A DNA stretch of 64,000 nt. Source: Mesostigma viride. Its lineage: Eukaryota > Streptophyta > Mesostigmatophyceae > Mesostigmatales > Mesostigmataceae. A program made the translations under genes and the position numbers. Position 1 is the stretch's first letter; the number at the start of each line of letters is the position of its first letter. The stretch covers positions 250,001 through 314,000 of the forward strand of contig RPFO01000130.1 in NCBI GenBank assembly GCA_009746045.1, in the 5' to 3' direction. Below are positions 47,460 to 58,025 of the stretch, piece by piece. The notes beneath the pieces are model-generated. The model made no database searches and was not told the DNA's origin. It was given only the letters and a program-made list of their open reading frames with translations.

Positions 47460-47850
47460 TTGATATGCGCAAGGATCCTGAATTGTTAGCCATAGAGAGT
47501 CAGATCCCTTGAGGGCATAGTTATCCATGTACATGTTAGCCCAGACTGTGTACAAGTAACACCTAGGGTAAGCGATTCAGCGTGGCCGACAACCTCGTCC
47601 ATCACCGCCTATCAAACCACACCAAGGTTGAGAAGTGAATACGTCGATATATTGTCTACAAGTAGTTTGGACAAAGGTTAGATCAGTTTGAACCATGGTA
47701 GATTGAAGAATAATGAAAAAAGTCATATATGAGCCAAATCATGGAACCGTGTGGTAAATTCTATTAGCTTTTTACATGAAGAAAAAGAATTCCAGGGGAG
47801 GGGGGGTGCCGAACCCACCCCCCGCCCCTTTGCGGCCGAATCCCCCCCCC
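47460..47850. other. No gene recognised
   Basis: Short unique stretch between the hAT-like MITE and LRR unit 6. Nothing identified. Confidence 0.45.
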
Positions 47851-48538
47851 TAGCAGTGACTGGTTAGCAGTGACTGGTTAGTACCGCATTGTATAGCATC
47901 TGCGACACATATCCCACTGCATGGTACCTGCGGTCCTGCCGCCCTGTTGCATCCCCCCCCAAGAGCATACAAAACCCCACAAGCCTGCTCCAACGCGCAG
48001 CGCCTTCCTTAGATGTCTACTCTAGTGCGCGGATGTATATTACCACGGACGCGACAAGCGGACCTTCGCAATAAACCAAACAAACGCATGCGCCCTGGGA
48101 AAGACAAAAATAAAGGGTGCCAGCAGACACGAGCACTTTGACCAAAAAGAAAAAGAACTGTGTCGATTAAGCGTCAAACCTCATGGCGCATGCTCGGATA
48201 TTGAGCCCACAAGGACCCCTGCGTCGGCAGATGCACTGGAAACAAATGGAGTCGGCTAATAGGTACAAAATCAGTCTGTTCCCGCCAGCCAGCGGTCTCT
48301 GGGCTCCGGTGCCAACTACCCCATTCCCTATCTGACAGCGTAAATCATGAGTAGCAACAACAAGAAATGAGTGCTCAACAGCCCCCCCCCAAAAAAAGAC
48401 AGCATGGGTGCTGCCATGCCAGCCCGTATCAGGTTTGTTAATGACAAACGCAGGGCTGGATACCATAGCGGGCAGAAATGCCGGAAGCCATGGGATTCGC
48501 GACCACTTCAATGATTAGCACGAGCAGGTGTGGCTTAC

Positions 48539-48610
48539 AGGAATACCAGTCTGCGCAAGCATCCAAGCTCAGATGGGATGCTGCCGCTCAACTCGTTGTA
48601 TCACAGACTC
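48539..48610 (-). pseudogene. LRR exon, type E2, with in-frame TGA
   Basis: The 72-bp exon keeps acceptor TTCCAACAG and donor GTAAGC and encodes an LRR with YNELSGSIPSELGCLRRLVF, but its third complete codon is TGA where the copy at 8239 has GGA. The exon would end translation if included, so this unit is broken or the exon is skipped. Confidence 0.75.
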
Positions 48611-49358
48611 CTGTTGGAAGAAACAGGGTTCCTTGAACATATTACCTTTATAGTGATATGGAAGGGGAGTCACTGTAGCTAGGTGAATATTGCTGGGTGC
48701 TGTGTTCTAATGAGGCCAATCAGGCTTTTAGAGGTTGAGTGCTTACCAACGGAATATATGGCCTGTATTGTGGCCCGGTTTGAGCGTGCTGCGTGAAACA
48801 TGACAGATTTTGTGCTGGCCTTCAGAAGGTCTAGGCTTTCCAACTTGGGAGAGATCTGTAGTTGGGGATGGTTTTGCAACATGCAACATCTGAAGTACAC
48901 TCAACCCTAAACAAAATATAGCTAACGGCTAAGTGTGTTTAGACGCGGTTGCCGGAATCTGGCCGTTGGCCTATACTCGAGATAAAAGCATGCTCACCTA
49001 GCGCATGGCAGTCTCTTTTGCTTTCCCATCCGGCCTTCCTGTGCTAGCTGTTCGGGCGTGACGCTAGCCTCTTGGGGCATTAAGTGCTGCCATGGGTAAA
49101 GATGGCACAAATGTGGGCCACTTCCAAATGCGCTCAGCTTATCGCTTTAATGAAGAGTCAGGCTACCCTGGAGTTGTACGGCTACTAAAAAGACAGTTTT
49201 AGGTGCAACACACTTGTGAACCAACAAGATATAATAAGCAGCATACCAATCAGACTGCTTCGGTGCCGGCTCCTGGGCTCCAGCAGGCAAAGGCAAGTTA
49301 CACACCCAAAGGACAGCGGGTTCAGACAAGAACACAGGCCAAGCATATGGAGGCTTAC

Positions 49359-49430
49359 AGCCATTGCAGGTAGGACAAAGACCCCAGCTGGTGTGGGATG
49401 GTGCCGCTTAACTTGTTGGAGTCACAGCCG
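49359..49430 (-). CDS. LRR exon, type E1 (one LRR, 72 bp)
   Basis: Acceptor CTACGCAG, donor GTAAGC, phase 2/2, 72 bp. LRR core SNKLSGTIPHQLGSLSYLQW; no stop. Confidence 0.85.
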
Positions 49431-50115
49431 CTGCGTAGCGCAGAAATATCAAGGCAGGCATCACAGACGAATGTGCCAACCAGGGAATGAGCAACAGGAA
49501 AAGCATGCCTCTAGCAATGCCAGGCAGCGCGGGTGTTACGTCCGAGCCCACCAGACTCACAAAGACCTAAGGAATGGGGGGTAAACATGGAATATCTCAC
49601 GATGCCACGGGTCCGCGTAGACAAAAGTATTGCCCACAATACTTGCTGAGCGGCAGCAAAAGCAGCTAGGCCCACGTACAGTGCATGAGATTATGCATAG
49701 ATGCAGCGTGATGACTGGCTAGATCATGCCCGCGTGAACGACTCTGATTTGGTAGCCTGTCGCGTTTGCGTGCAACTATCTCCTGCCACAATACACGTGA
49801 TCTGAGCACCACTCACCCTTGGAAACGAATGACCAAATGGTGACTATAGCTTGAGTGCCCAGGCTTTGCACCATTGCACCAGCACCCGAGAAACCCATGA
49901 CAGTACCCAATTTGCTTACATTACATGCCTAACGTGCTGGGCATTGCCCTAGACGTTGCTGAAATGGAGCACCTGGGCTCATCACAGGAGCTACAGAAAA
50001 TGATATATTCAATAGAATACCCATTTTCTCAGCGATAGCCTCTATTTATACAGTCACACCTACCTGCAAGCTGGGATGTCAACCAAGCGAGCTTTTGCCT
50101 TAACCCATAGTCCGG

Positions 50116-50141
50116 AAACTGGGCGATATATCGCCCAGTTT
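50116..50141. promoter_or_regulatory. Perfect 26-bp subterminal palindrome of piggyBac element
   Basis: Half-site AAACTGGGCGATA followed by its exact complement, starting 12 bp inside the transposon end. A counterpart of the same length lies at the same distance in the MITE at 929-2272 (2235-2260, half AAACTACCCGAC). Likely a dimer-binding site or cruciform used in transposition; inferred. Confidence 0.85.
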
Positions 50142-50307
50142 GACCCCCGGTGGCGCGGCGCTTAATTCCAGGAGCGCCGCGCCACCCGTGACGGATGTAA
50201 GTTGATCAGTGGATCCAGGAACATTCAACGAAGGTGCTGATATATGGGTTTGGGGGGTAATTTCGCCATATTCCAGTTGAAACAGCGTGCCATAGCTAAA
50301 GTATCAC

Positions 50308-52488
50308 GTGAATTTTTGCGTGATTTTTGGTTTCGACGCGCGCGCGTTTATGTCTGCTGCGCTCCGTAAAACTTGGAAAAATCGAGTTTTGCGCGTGCCT
50401 GGCGAGGTTTTCAAGACCCCAGATGTCACGTACACAGCCACTGTCACAAATGTCAGGCACGGGGGGGGCAGGGCTGACTATTCAGTCGAGCTTCTTTTCG
50501 ATGATGATGGCGAGCACCACTGGTTCGAGATGGCAGTGGTCACAGAGTGGTGGGCAAGCCAAGCCTACCGCAATTTTAGGGAGGAAGGCGACAATACCGA
50601 CAGTTGCAGCCAGGCGGAATCTAGTTCCGGAACTGACAGTACCAGCAGTGACAAAGGAAATGCACAAGATAGTTCCAACACTAACGATGGAAACGATGCT
50701 GATGACGATGACGATGGCGACGACGAGCCTCGACCAAAACGCGGCCGACCTCCTGGCTCTCGTGGAGGGGGGGCAGGCTCCCGCGGTCGGGGCAGGGCCG
50801 GGCAGGGCCAGGCGGTCCGGAATGGCCAAGAAGCCAGCAACTTTGACTGGGTAAACGTCGATCTTGACAAGCCACCTGCGGAAGACATCGCCCCTGCCTC
50901 GATGAGACTCAGATGCGAGAATTTTAACGCCATTGATTACTTCTTCTCGCTGGTGACCCTGGAATTCATCCGCCAGATTGCGGGCTGGACAAACGAGAAG
51001 GCTGCCCAGCGTCGTGCCAAGCTTGATGAGGATAACAAGCAAGGGAGGCGCTGGAAGGATGTGACAGAATCAGATATCCTTCGTTTCATTTCTTGCCTGC
51101 TCATCATGTCCATTCATTGGCATAGGGGGGCATATGCTACTTATTGGGATAATGACCCTCTGGTTGGCAATGCTTCCATCAAGCTCATCATGTCTCTCTT
51201 TACATTTGAGAATATCCTTCGCAACATCATGGCTAGGAATCCCACCGATGCGAGGCCAAGCAAGCTTGAGGAGGGGTATGATCCGCTGTGGCACGTGAGG
51301 GTATTGTTCGAGCACGTGCAGGTGAAGCTGCTGCACAACTTTCAGCCCAGCGAGGTAGTGGCAGGTGATGAGAGCATGTGCTTTGACAGGGGCAAGAACC
51401 CCGTGCGGCAGTATATGAAGGACAAGCCTTCACGTAGTAGGTAAGGCACCAAGCATTGGGCACTAGCATGTGGGAGCACGGGCATCCTCATTTGCTTCAT
51501 CCCTTACCTGGGCAAGGGGCAGTGGCCGATAGGCGCACCCTTGGAGGAGGACATGGACTTCTATGTGAAGGGCGGAGGCTTTGGGGCAGCATGCGTGGCT
51601 AGTATGGTGCACTTGTGCCATCATATCTTGCATGCCGAAACCACGGTGGTCGCAGACAACTTCTTTAGCAGCGCCAAGCTGGTTGAGTGGCTGGCAGAGA
51701 AGGGGTACACCTTTGTGGGCACTGTCAGGCGTGATCGCACGCGCTATCCCCGTGACATCAACATCACCGAGGCGGAGGCCAAGAGCAGGGGCATGACGCG
51801 GGGTGGCATGTTGCATAGGATGCGTGCTCTGCCATGGGGCATGGTTGTCACTGCCCTCACCTACGTGGACAGCAAGATGGTCCGCTTCTACAGCTCACGC
51901 CATGGCAGCCCTGACGAGGACCCCGTGGTGCAGAAGGAGCGGTGGAACAAGGGCAAGGGAGAGTACGAGATGGTGGACATTCCTGAGATCAAGGCATTCT
52001 ATGACACGTACAAGAGTGGGGTGGATAGGGTTGACCAGGTGGCAGCGAACCACCACTTCGAGATAGTCACCAAGCGCCCATGGCAGCGCAACTTCTTTTG
52101 GATACTGAATATTGCGGTGGTGACCGCTTATAAGTATCAGCAAGTGGCCTTCCCGGACAAAGGACCATTCAGCCAGAGGGAGTTCAGGGCTGCCTTGGCC
52201 AGGGAGCTGTTAGAGAAGGCAGAAGAACTGGATTCCAAGCGTAGGGGAAGCACGCTGGGCCGCAAGGGCGGGTGCTGGAGAAGGCCCTTTGGCGTCTTTG
52301 CCGAGGCTGCCAGGCATACACCGTGGGTGTCTGACACGCTGAACAGGTGTGCTGCATGCAAGGGGAGCAGCAAGATCAATAACAAGTGTGAAGAATGTGA
52401 TGTGCACCTGCACGCCGAGCCCGGCTGCTGGGAGCACTGGCATATGGCACGCCAGGGCAATTTTGAGCGCTGCCGGGGTGATGAGTAG
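50308..52488 (+). pseudogene. piggyBac-type transposase, intact DDD, one in-frame stop
   Basis: Residues 1-378 and the continuation from 51445 are in the same frame, separated by one TAA at 51442-51444. The N-terminus (about 20-90) looks like a small beta-rich module ending in TEWWASQAY. It is followed by a Ser/Asp-rich stretch with an AT-hook-like KRGRPPGSRG. The DDE_Tnp_1_7 core follows with all three catalytic Asp blocks: GDESMCFDRGKNPVRQY, VVADNFFSSAKLVEWLAEKG and SGVDRVDQVAANHHF. The C-terminal Cys-rich finger has CAACKGS..., CEECDVHLHAEPGCW. The stop falls between KPSR and GTKHW and looks like a nine-base addition (AGTAGGTAA). It may be a dead gene, a readthrough case, or a small error in an otherwise intact enzyme. 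Confidence 0.92.
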
Positions 52489-53278
52489 CTGCTTGTATTA
52501 TTGTCTTCCATGTTTTTTCCATGCTGGGTGCTCATATATTGACATAGGACATGAGTTTCCATCAAATAAGTTATAATGGGTTGACAGTGCTTTTTTCCTG
52601 TTTTTGGCTGGCGATACCCATGTGTCAATATGAGCGTGGTGCACTCAATAAAATGCAATTCTGACTGAACATACCTTGTGTCATGATACCTAAACTATCT
52701 ATTGACATTGTCCAACCCCAGAATAATTTTTTAGAACCCTCCCTGCAGGGGTAAACTACTAAGGGGATTACCCTTGCCTGAAAATGATCGTCTTTTGGCC
52801 AACTTTGACATTAAATATCTTGCAAACCACTTTATAAACTCATGATATTATTGCATATTCTGAAAGCCCTTGAAGTGTAGATATTCCTAGCACCTTGGTT
52901 GGGGGTATTTGGAGTTGTGGTCTATGAGTTATGATTTTTTTTCATTTTCAGGGGTCAAAAAATGCCAAAAACCCATTCCCGGACTATGGATGATGGAGAT
53001 AGATGGCCGTGAAGCCTCGGATCAACAAGAGAGGGGAAAAGGCAGGTTCCAACATGGAAGTGGCGAAGAGACCCGCTGTTTGTGTGGTCCCTTCCTTAAA
53101 TAAACAATAACAGTTGAGCACGAAATGTGCTGTCAAGCATACAATTATTCCCCAGCCTGCTCCAATGCGTGGCGTCTCCCTTAGATGTTTCCCACACTGC
53201 TGCCTGCGATGTTGCGCGAGCATCCTGGTGGTCCAACTGACAGCGTCATACTGTCCGTGGTCTACTCTAGTGCGCGGA

Positions 53279-53301
53279 TGATGATGATAATAATAATAGT
53301 A

Positions 53302-53371
<70 letters not shown>
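53279..53371. repeat. (TAA)n tail / microsatellite
   Basis: About 90 bp of ATA/TAA units at the 3' end (minus-strand sense) of the ORF1-only LINE, so it is the element's tail rather than an independent microsatellite. Confidence 0.9.
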
Positions 53372-55250
53372 GCACGTGACTGCGTCACGTGGGTGCCAAT
53401 ACAGAGTAAAGGAAGCTTCAACCCTATATACACAACGAGGAGGGAGGGCGCCCTAGCTTCTCTCACTGCCACGAGTGGGCAGGCCACAGAGCGCTCTCTC
53501 CACAGCATGGTGCCGGGGCGCAACACTGTGGGTGCAATACAACCAGTGCAATACCATAGGTAGGCTGACGCATCGATTATGCTACAAAGGTGAGGTGGGC
53601 TCAACACGTCGGCCAAGGCACAAGCTGATGGCCACAAGGCCTGCCAGAGCGAATTAAAGGTACTACAATGCTGGGCGCTGTTATCATTTCAAGTGCTGTA
53701 GTGCCTAAGCTATCCCATAATCGATTGCCCCCATGTAGACAACTAGTTTGAGTGCTCTATCCCAGGGGAGCCCGGGGGGGCTTCCACAGTTTCCAGTTGA
53801 CATAAAGGTCCCCGCCCCGCCAGTACACTTGGGACTTCTCGGGGTTGGTCTTGTGGCGGATGTAGTCGGGCCACTGATCGCGGCGTTGCTGCTGCTGGGC
53901 TGGCGTCAGGTCGTCGTCAAGCGACCAGGAGGTGTTCACCAGCTTCTTGCGGCGAGAGAGGAACCGAACTCGGGCTGTAATGTCGCTGAAGGTGAGAACC
54001 ACAGCAGGGGGGCCAGCCTTGTCCCGTGGATAGGGCAGGCGGTAGGCGCCCTGCAGTGCCGCACCTGGCAGCTCCATGCATGCCAAGAGTTGTTTCTTCA
54101 GCTCGTCCAGAAGAGAGTCTGGGGTCTCCTCCGGCTGCATGTCGAAGCGCCCGAGGATGACCCGGCAGCGGCGACGGTCGCGGTCAGCGGCCTCGCGGCG
54201 TGTGTTTTCCAGCTCCTGTCCAGAGCTTGGTGGTGATGGCGGTGGTGGTAGAGGTTGCCTGACTCTTGAGCAGGTCAGCCCAGGAGCGCGAGTCGAGGGG
54301 TCATCGCTAGCCCTACCAGCAGGTTGGGCGGCGATGGTGGCCGTTTGCTCGGCGATCTCGGGGACCTTCGTGGCCAAGGCGTCTACCTTGGTAGCAACTG
54401 CCTCAGGTTTCACGGTGCCTTGGCCGACTCGGCCTTCCACCTGGTTAAGGCGGGAGGTCACAGTGGCTGTGGCCTCGGAAACCTTGGTGACAATGTGCTC
54501 TTGCGTAGCAGTAAACTGAGGCTGGAGCCTAAGTGCGACTCTGGCTTCAATGTTGTTGACCTTGGCCGAGAGAGTGTTGAGTGGGCCGTCAGGCGCGTTC
54601 AGGGCGGCGAGCTGCTCAGCCATCGGCGCCAGCTGCTCCGCCACTGCAGCTCGGATGGAGTCCGTGCTGGGGGAGGTGCCGCTCTGCGAGGATGCTGCAG
54701 CTGCTGTGGCTGCCTGTCTGCGCTCATCCGGGAGGCTCCTGAGGCCAGCGTAGCCAATCTGGGTGAAGTCCTGGGCGTCGCAGCGAAGGTAGCTGCACAT
54801 GATGACTGCCTTCAAGTACGCCTCCGGTTCTTGAAGCAGCCATTCCCAGTTGGGCTTGGTGACCTTGTCGCCAGGAGAAGGCAGAAAAAGTTCGTCATGG
54901 CGGGCCAGGAACTTGATAACATCGTCACATCGTTCCTTCGTGAGCGTAAAGATTTCCAAGATGCAAAAATCCCGCTGGCCAGCGCCGAAGCGGCGGACAT
55001 CCCATTTGGTATGGGAAGTTCGGGTTTTCTTGGGAATGGGCGACGAATTTGGCGTCGAGGGAGGCAGACCGGGGGGGAGAGCTGGGATCAGCGTGAGAGG
55101 GTTGGCGTCTGCAGGAGTTGATGACGACCTGCTGTCAACAGCAGCTCGATTTGTTTGTTGAGGCTGCATTTTGGTGGCATTTTCAAAATACTGCGTTACA
55201 GCCGTAACCGATTATACTAGCAGATGCGTCTTGAAAAGACGCATCTGATG
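53281..55250 (-). mobile_element. ORF1-only (HAL1-like) non-LTR retroelement with TSD
   Basis: TAGTGCGCGGATG occurs on both sides (53268-53280 and 55251-55263), a 13-bp target-site duplication. In minus-strand sense the element begins with a perfect hairpin (CAGATGCGTCTT ... AAGACGCATCTG), has a roughly 80-bp leader, one ORF (55169-53757), a 3' region with CACGTGA...TCACGTG, and a TTA-repeat tail. No RT is present, so it would depend on another LINE. The 3' region is related to 35040-35235. Confidence 0.88.
53757..55169 (-). CDS. LINE ORF1-like nucleic-acid-binding protein
   Basis: A 470-residue intact frame, starting at the second of two nearby ATGs (the other, 13 bases upstream, is out of frame). 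A Pro/Ser-rich N-terminus is followed by a conserved-looking globular part (KWDVRRFGAGQRDFCILEIF), then an Ala/Glu/Val-rich segment at about 160-270 with heptad character (coiled coil likely). The C-terminal domain (about 335-460) reads RCRVILGRFDMQPEETPDSL, AVVLTFSDITARVRFLSRRK and DDDLTPAQQQQRRDQWPDYI, as in the RRM plus C-terminal module of L1-type ORF1 proteins. Expected role: RNA-binding chaperone in ribonucleoprotein particles. Family assignment is by pattern only. Confidence 0.75.
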   Translation of the reverse strand: MQPQQTNRAAVDSRSSSTPADANPLTLIPALPPGLPPSTPNSSPIPKKTRTSHTKWDVRRFGAGQRDFCILEIFTLTKERCDDVIKFLARHDELFLPSPGDKVTKPNWEWLLQEPEAYLKAVIMCSYLRCDAQDFTQIGYAGLRSLPDERRQAATAAAASSQSGTSPSTDSIRAAVAEQLAPMAEQLAALNAPDGPLNTLSAKVNNIEARVALRLQPQFTATQEHIVTKVSEATATVTSRLNQVEGRVGQGTVKPEAVATKVDALATKVPEIAEQTATIAAQPAGRASDDPSTRAPGLTCSRVRQPLPPPPSPPSSGQELENTRREAADRDRRRCRVILGRFDMQPEETPDSLLDELKKQLLACMELPGAALQGAYRLPYPRDKAGPPAVVLTFSDITARVRFLSRRKKLVNTSWSLDDDLTPAQQQQRRDQWPDYIRHKTNPEKSQVYWRGGDLYVNWKLWKPPRAPLG

Positions 55251-55507
55251 CATAGTGCGCGGATGTATACATAATAACACTGGGACGCGACGAGCGACCT
55301 TGGCAATAAACCAACCAAAGACATGCGCCGGTGCGATCTACAAAAATAAAGGGCGCCAGCAAACAGGAGCAGTCAGACCCCCCCCAAGAAAAGAAATCCG
55401 TTGATTTCACGTCAAACCGCATGGCGCATGCTTGGATATTGAGCCCACAAGGACCCCTGCGTCGGCAGACGCACTGGAAACAAATGGAGTCTGCTACCAG
55501 GTAAAAA

Positions 55508-57598
55508 ATCGGATTTCTCTGAAAATAGTTTATTAAACAGAATGCGGGAAAGAAAGGGCCGCCTCAACCTTGTGGCTGTACATGCAGAAAGGCTTGTTAG
55601 ACGAATGGGGACGGCTTGTTGTTTACCGGGGAATCCTACTGGCAACTAGCTTTGCCTTTTGTAAGTCAGGCGCCGTTTGTATGAACGGCCGGCCATGTGT
55701 GGAATGCTGACGGAAGCTGCGTCAAAAAGCTGTAATAAAATCTGTTGTAACCAGCACTCACCAATTGATTGGTGTGCTGCTTGGTTGGGTAGTGTGTTCA
55801 GGGTTACATTCGTAGAGTACACATGGCCTCATAGCTCAGACGTGTGACAGATGAGCTGGCTGGCTGAATTATTAAATTGTCAGCGTTAGGATATTTCTGG
55901 TTTTGCCGTTTTCCATTTTGACGGTAGGCTCGATTAGCATGGTCGGCGGGTTGTGACCCGTAATTGTTTCTTTGAATGTGCTCACTGAAGCAGTATGAGC
56001 GGCCTCGCTGCTATGGCGGCGGGGCTAAGGAAAATTAGGCAAAGACCCCGTCCTTGCCTGCTATGAAGTCGCGGGCTTTGCGACTTCGCGGCAGGTAGGG
56101 GCGGTTTGAACAGAACGGAAATTCTGTGTTACCAATGTGCCAAGTGGTTCTGGTTGGCACCTTGCTGGGCAGCGTCTCGGTGGTCGTAGAAAGTGGGCTG
56201 GGCGCCCCGCCCCGGCTGCTGGTAATTCCAGCAGCGGAGCCAATTATGTCGACTAAGAAGTCCGCAGCTAATGCGGAAACTGTGCGAAGGTCAATAGATT
56301 AATTTGGATTCCATGAGACTGCGCTGGTAGTCAGTCAGCGGCCCACAGCCTAGGGCGCTGTATGGCGCTGCCTTCGGCTTGGTGCGGGGCCCTTTTTTGT
56401 TATGGGCCAGCGAGGGATATAAGGGTGACGCGCGGCCGGCTAATTTCTTGAGTTCCGGAAGAAAACAAATTTGCAAAATTCCCAGAAAAGGAACCGAGTA
56501 TCGGAAAGGCGTCTCCGCCCTGGCAGTGGCAGTGCCTGGCCTTGTCGTCTCTCCCTGCTCAGCACCCGGCAGGTAGCCGTTCAAACCCTGGTGGCGTCGG
56601 AATGCAAATTTTCTGGGTTCTTATCTGGAATAATATTTTGCTGAGGCGGCTCCGCGGATTCGCTAACCTTTTATTGTCAGGCCCCTTAGGGGGTTATTAT
56701 AGCCTTGTGCGGGCTGAGTCGCCATGAAGGAGATGTTGCGACACGCCCCACTTTGTGGTCTTTTTATGGAAGCGGCTACCCTCGAGGCTGCCTGGAAGAG
56801 GGGGGGGGGCATTCTTCTTCTTTTCTTTGTTCACTGTTATTGGGGCAACAGTGATCCTATCAAGTTTTGTTTCCTGAACGGCGACAGTGCGGGGGAGGAG
56901 GGCAATGGCGCCAGGGACTGGGGTGGATTGGGGGGCTCTTGCTCCTGCATGCGAGGGAGTCGAGATGACTACTTAAACCTGCCTTTGGCAGATGCTCTAC
57001 TCATTGTCTTCAATCAAATGCTGGTTTTCTTGGGAGCTCAAGTGTCATAATCGGATTTCTCTGAAAATAGTTTATTAAACAGAATGCAGGAATGAAAGGG
57101 CCGCCACAACCTTGTGGCTGTGCATGCAGAAAGGCTTGTTAGACGAATGGGGACGGCTTGTTGTTTACCGGGGAATCCTACTGGCAACTAGCTTTGCCTT
57201 TTGTAAGTCAGGCGCCGTTTGTTTGAACGGCCAACCATGTGTGGAATGCTGACGGAAGTTGCGTAAAAAAGCTGTAATAAAATCTGTTGTAACCAGCACT
57301 CACCAATTGATTGGTGTGCTGCTTGGTTGGGTAGTGTGTTCAGGGTTGCATTCGTAGAGTACACATGGCCTGATAGCTCAGACGTGTGACAGATGAGCTG
57401 GCTGGCTGAATTATTAAATTGTCAGCGTTAGGATATTTCTGGTTTTGCCGTTTTCCATTTTGACGGTAGGCTTGATAAGCATGGTCGGCGGGTTGTGACC
57501 CGTAATTGTTTCTTCCCACCCATCCCACCCTTGGGGGGCTCTTGCTCCTGCATGCGAGGGAGACGAGATGACTACTTAAACCTGCCTTTGGCTATATA
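55508..57598 (+). mobile_element. Non-autonomous split-direct-repeat retroelement Y
   Basis: Direct repeat A at 55508-55975 and 57048-57513 (about 95% alike by eye). Segment B just before the second A (from 56922) recurs after it (57527-57597; GGGCTCTTGCTCCTGCATGC). This is the A1-internal-B1-A2-B2 order. The end of B1 (ATGCTGGTTTTCTTGGGAGC) resembles that of element X, so the two are related families. No protein recognised inside. Inserted in LRR unit 7 between GGTAAAAA and TGTTCC, which adjoin near 435-455 in unit 1. No target-site duplication seen. Confidence 0.68.
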
Positions 57599-57704
57599 GC
57601 TGTTCCTTGCAGGAACCAGTTACCGTTCCCTTGCAGACTTCGGTGCGATCTACCACAATGTCATAACAGCAAAAATCATGAGATACAACAACAAGAAATG
57701 AGCA

Positions 57705-58025
57705 ACAGCAGCGGCCAAAGATTTGGCCACTTTCTGGCCAGGTGGCAGGAGCTATTGAGATATAAACCTGCCATCGTCGAGGTTTCTTTGTTAATGACGT
57801 AGTGATTAAATAGATCTAGATTATTTCTCTCACACATAATGTGACCTGATGGCCCCGGCAAACTTACATAAGCCGCCGGCAACTAGAACGCCAATATGCG
57901 ACATGTGTTCAGACGCAGAATTTGCGTGGCGAAAAAATGCCGTCCGGGCCAAGGCCGGGTGACATGCAAAAAGACAAAAGCAAACCCACCTAGCTAAGGT
58001 CGGCCTCTTTTCTTTTCCCGCCCAT
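57705..58025. mobile_element. About 310-bp MITE-like repeat, copy 2 (inverse)
   Basis: Inverse counterpart of 41735-42045; bounded here by LRR-unit sequence on the left. Non-coding. Confidence 0.6.

Larger units (their letters stand above)
50104..52989 (+). mobile_element. piggyBac-family transposon with transposase
   Basis: The left end starts CCCATAGTCCGG after TTAA (50100-50103). The right end reads CCGGACTATGG at 52979-52989, giving imperfect inverted repeats of about 19 bp. The right-hand TTAA is not intact: ATGATGGA stands there instead. It is inserted in the candidate E3 block of LRR unit 6; empty sites are at about 3858, 21265, 33510, 41420 and 61530. Subterminal hairpins lie at 50116-50141 and 50149-50186. 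It carries one transposase gene with no visible intron. Confidence 0.93.
47860..53110 (-). repeat. LRR-gene repeat unit 6
   Basis: Collinear with unit 2 (7430-9600). Contains E2 at 48539-48610, E1 at 49359-49430 and the candidate E3 split by the piggyBac insertion at 50104-52989; the unit resumes at about 52998 with ATAGATGGCCGTGAAGCC. Confidence 0.75.

Noticed and set aside
48160-48260. Possible terminal Cys-rich exon after a TTTCCAG acceptor in LRR units
   Set aside because: The frame differs among copies (350, 7900, 48200, 55430) and no consistent stop is kept.
54324-55161. Plus-strand 265-codon frame opposite LINE ORF1
   Set aside because: The antisense frame has no motif; the minus-strand protein has recognisable ORF1-type segments, a TSD-bounded element and a tail in the matching orientation.
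56205-56240. CTGGTAATTCCAGC resembling a conserved small-subunit rRNA stretch
   Set aside because: The motif is self-complementary and its neighbours do not match rRNA; no rRNA context within the element.
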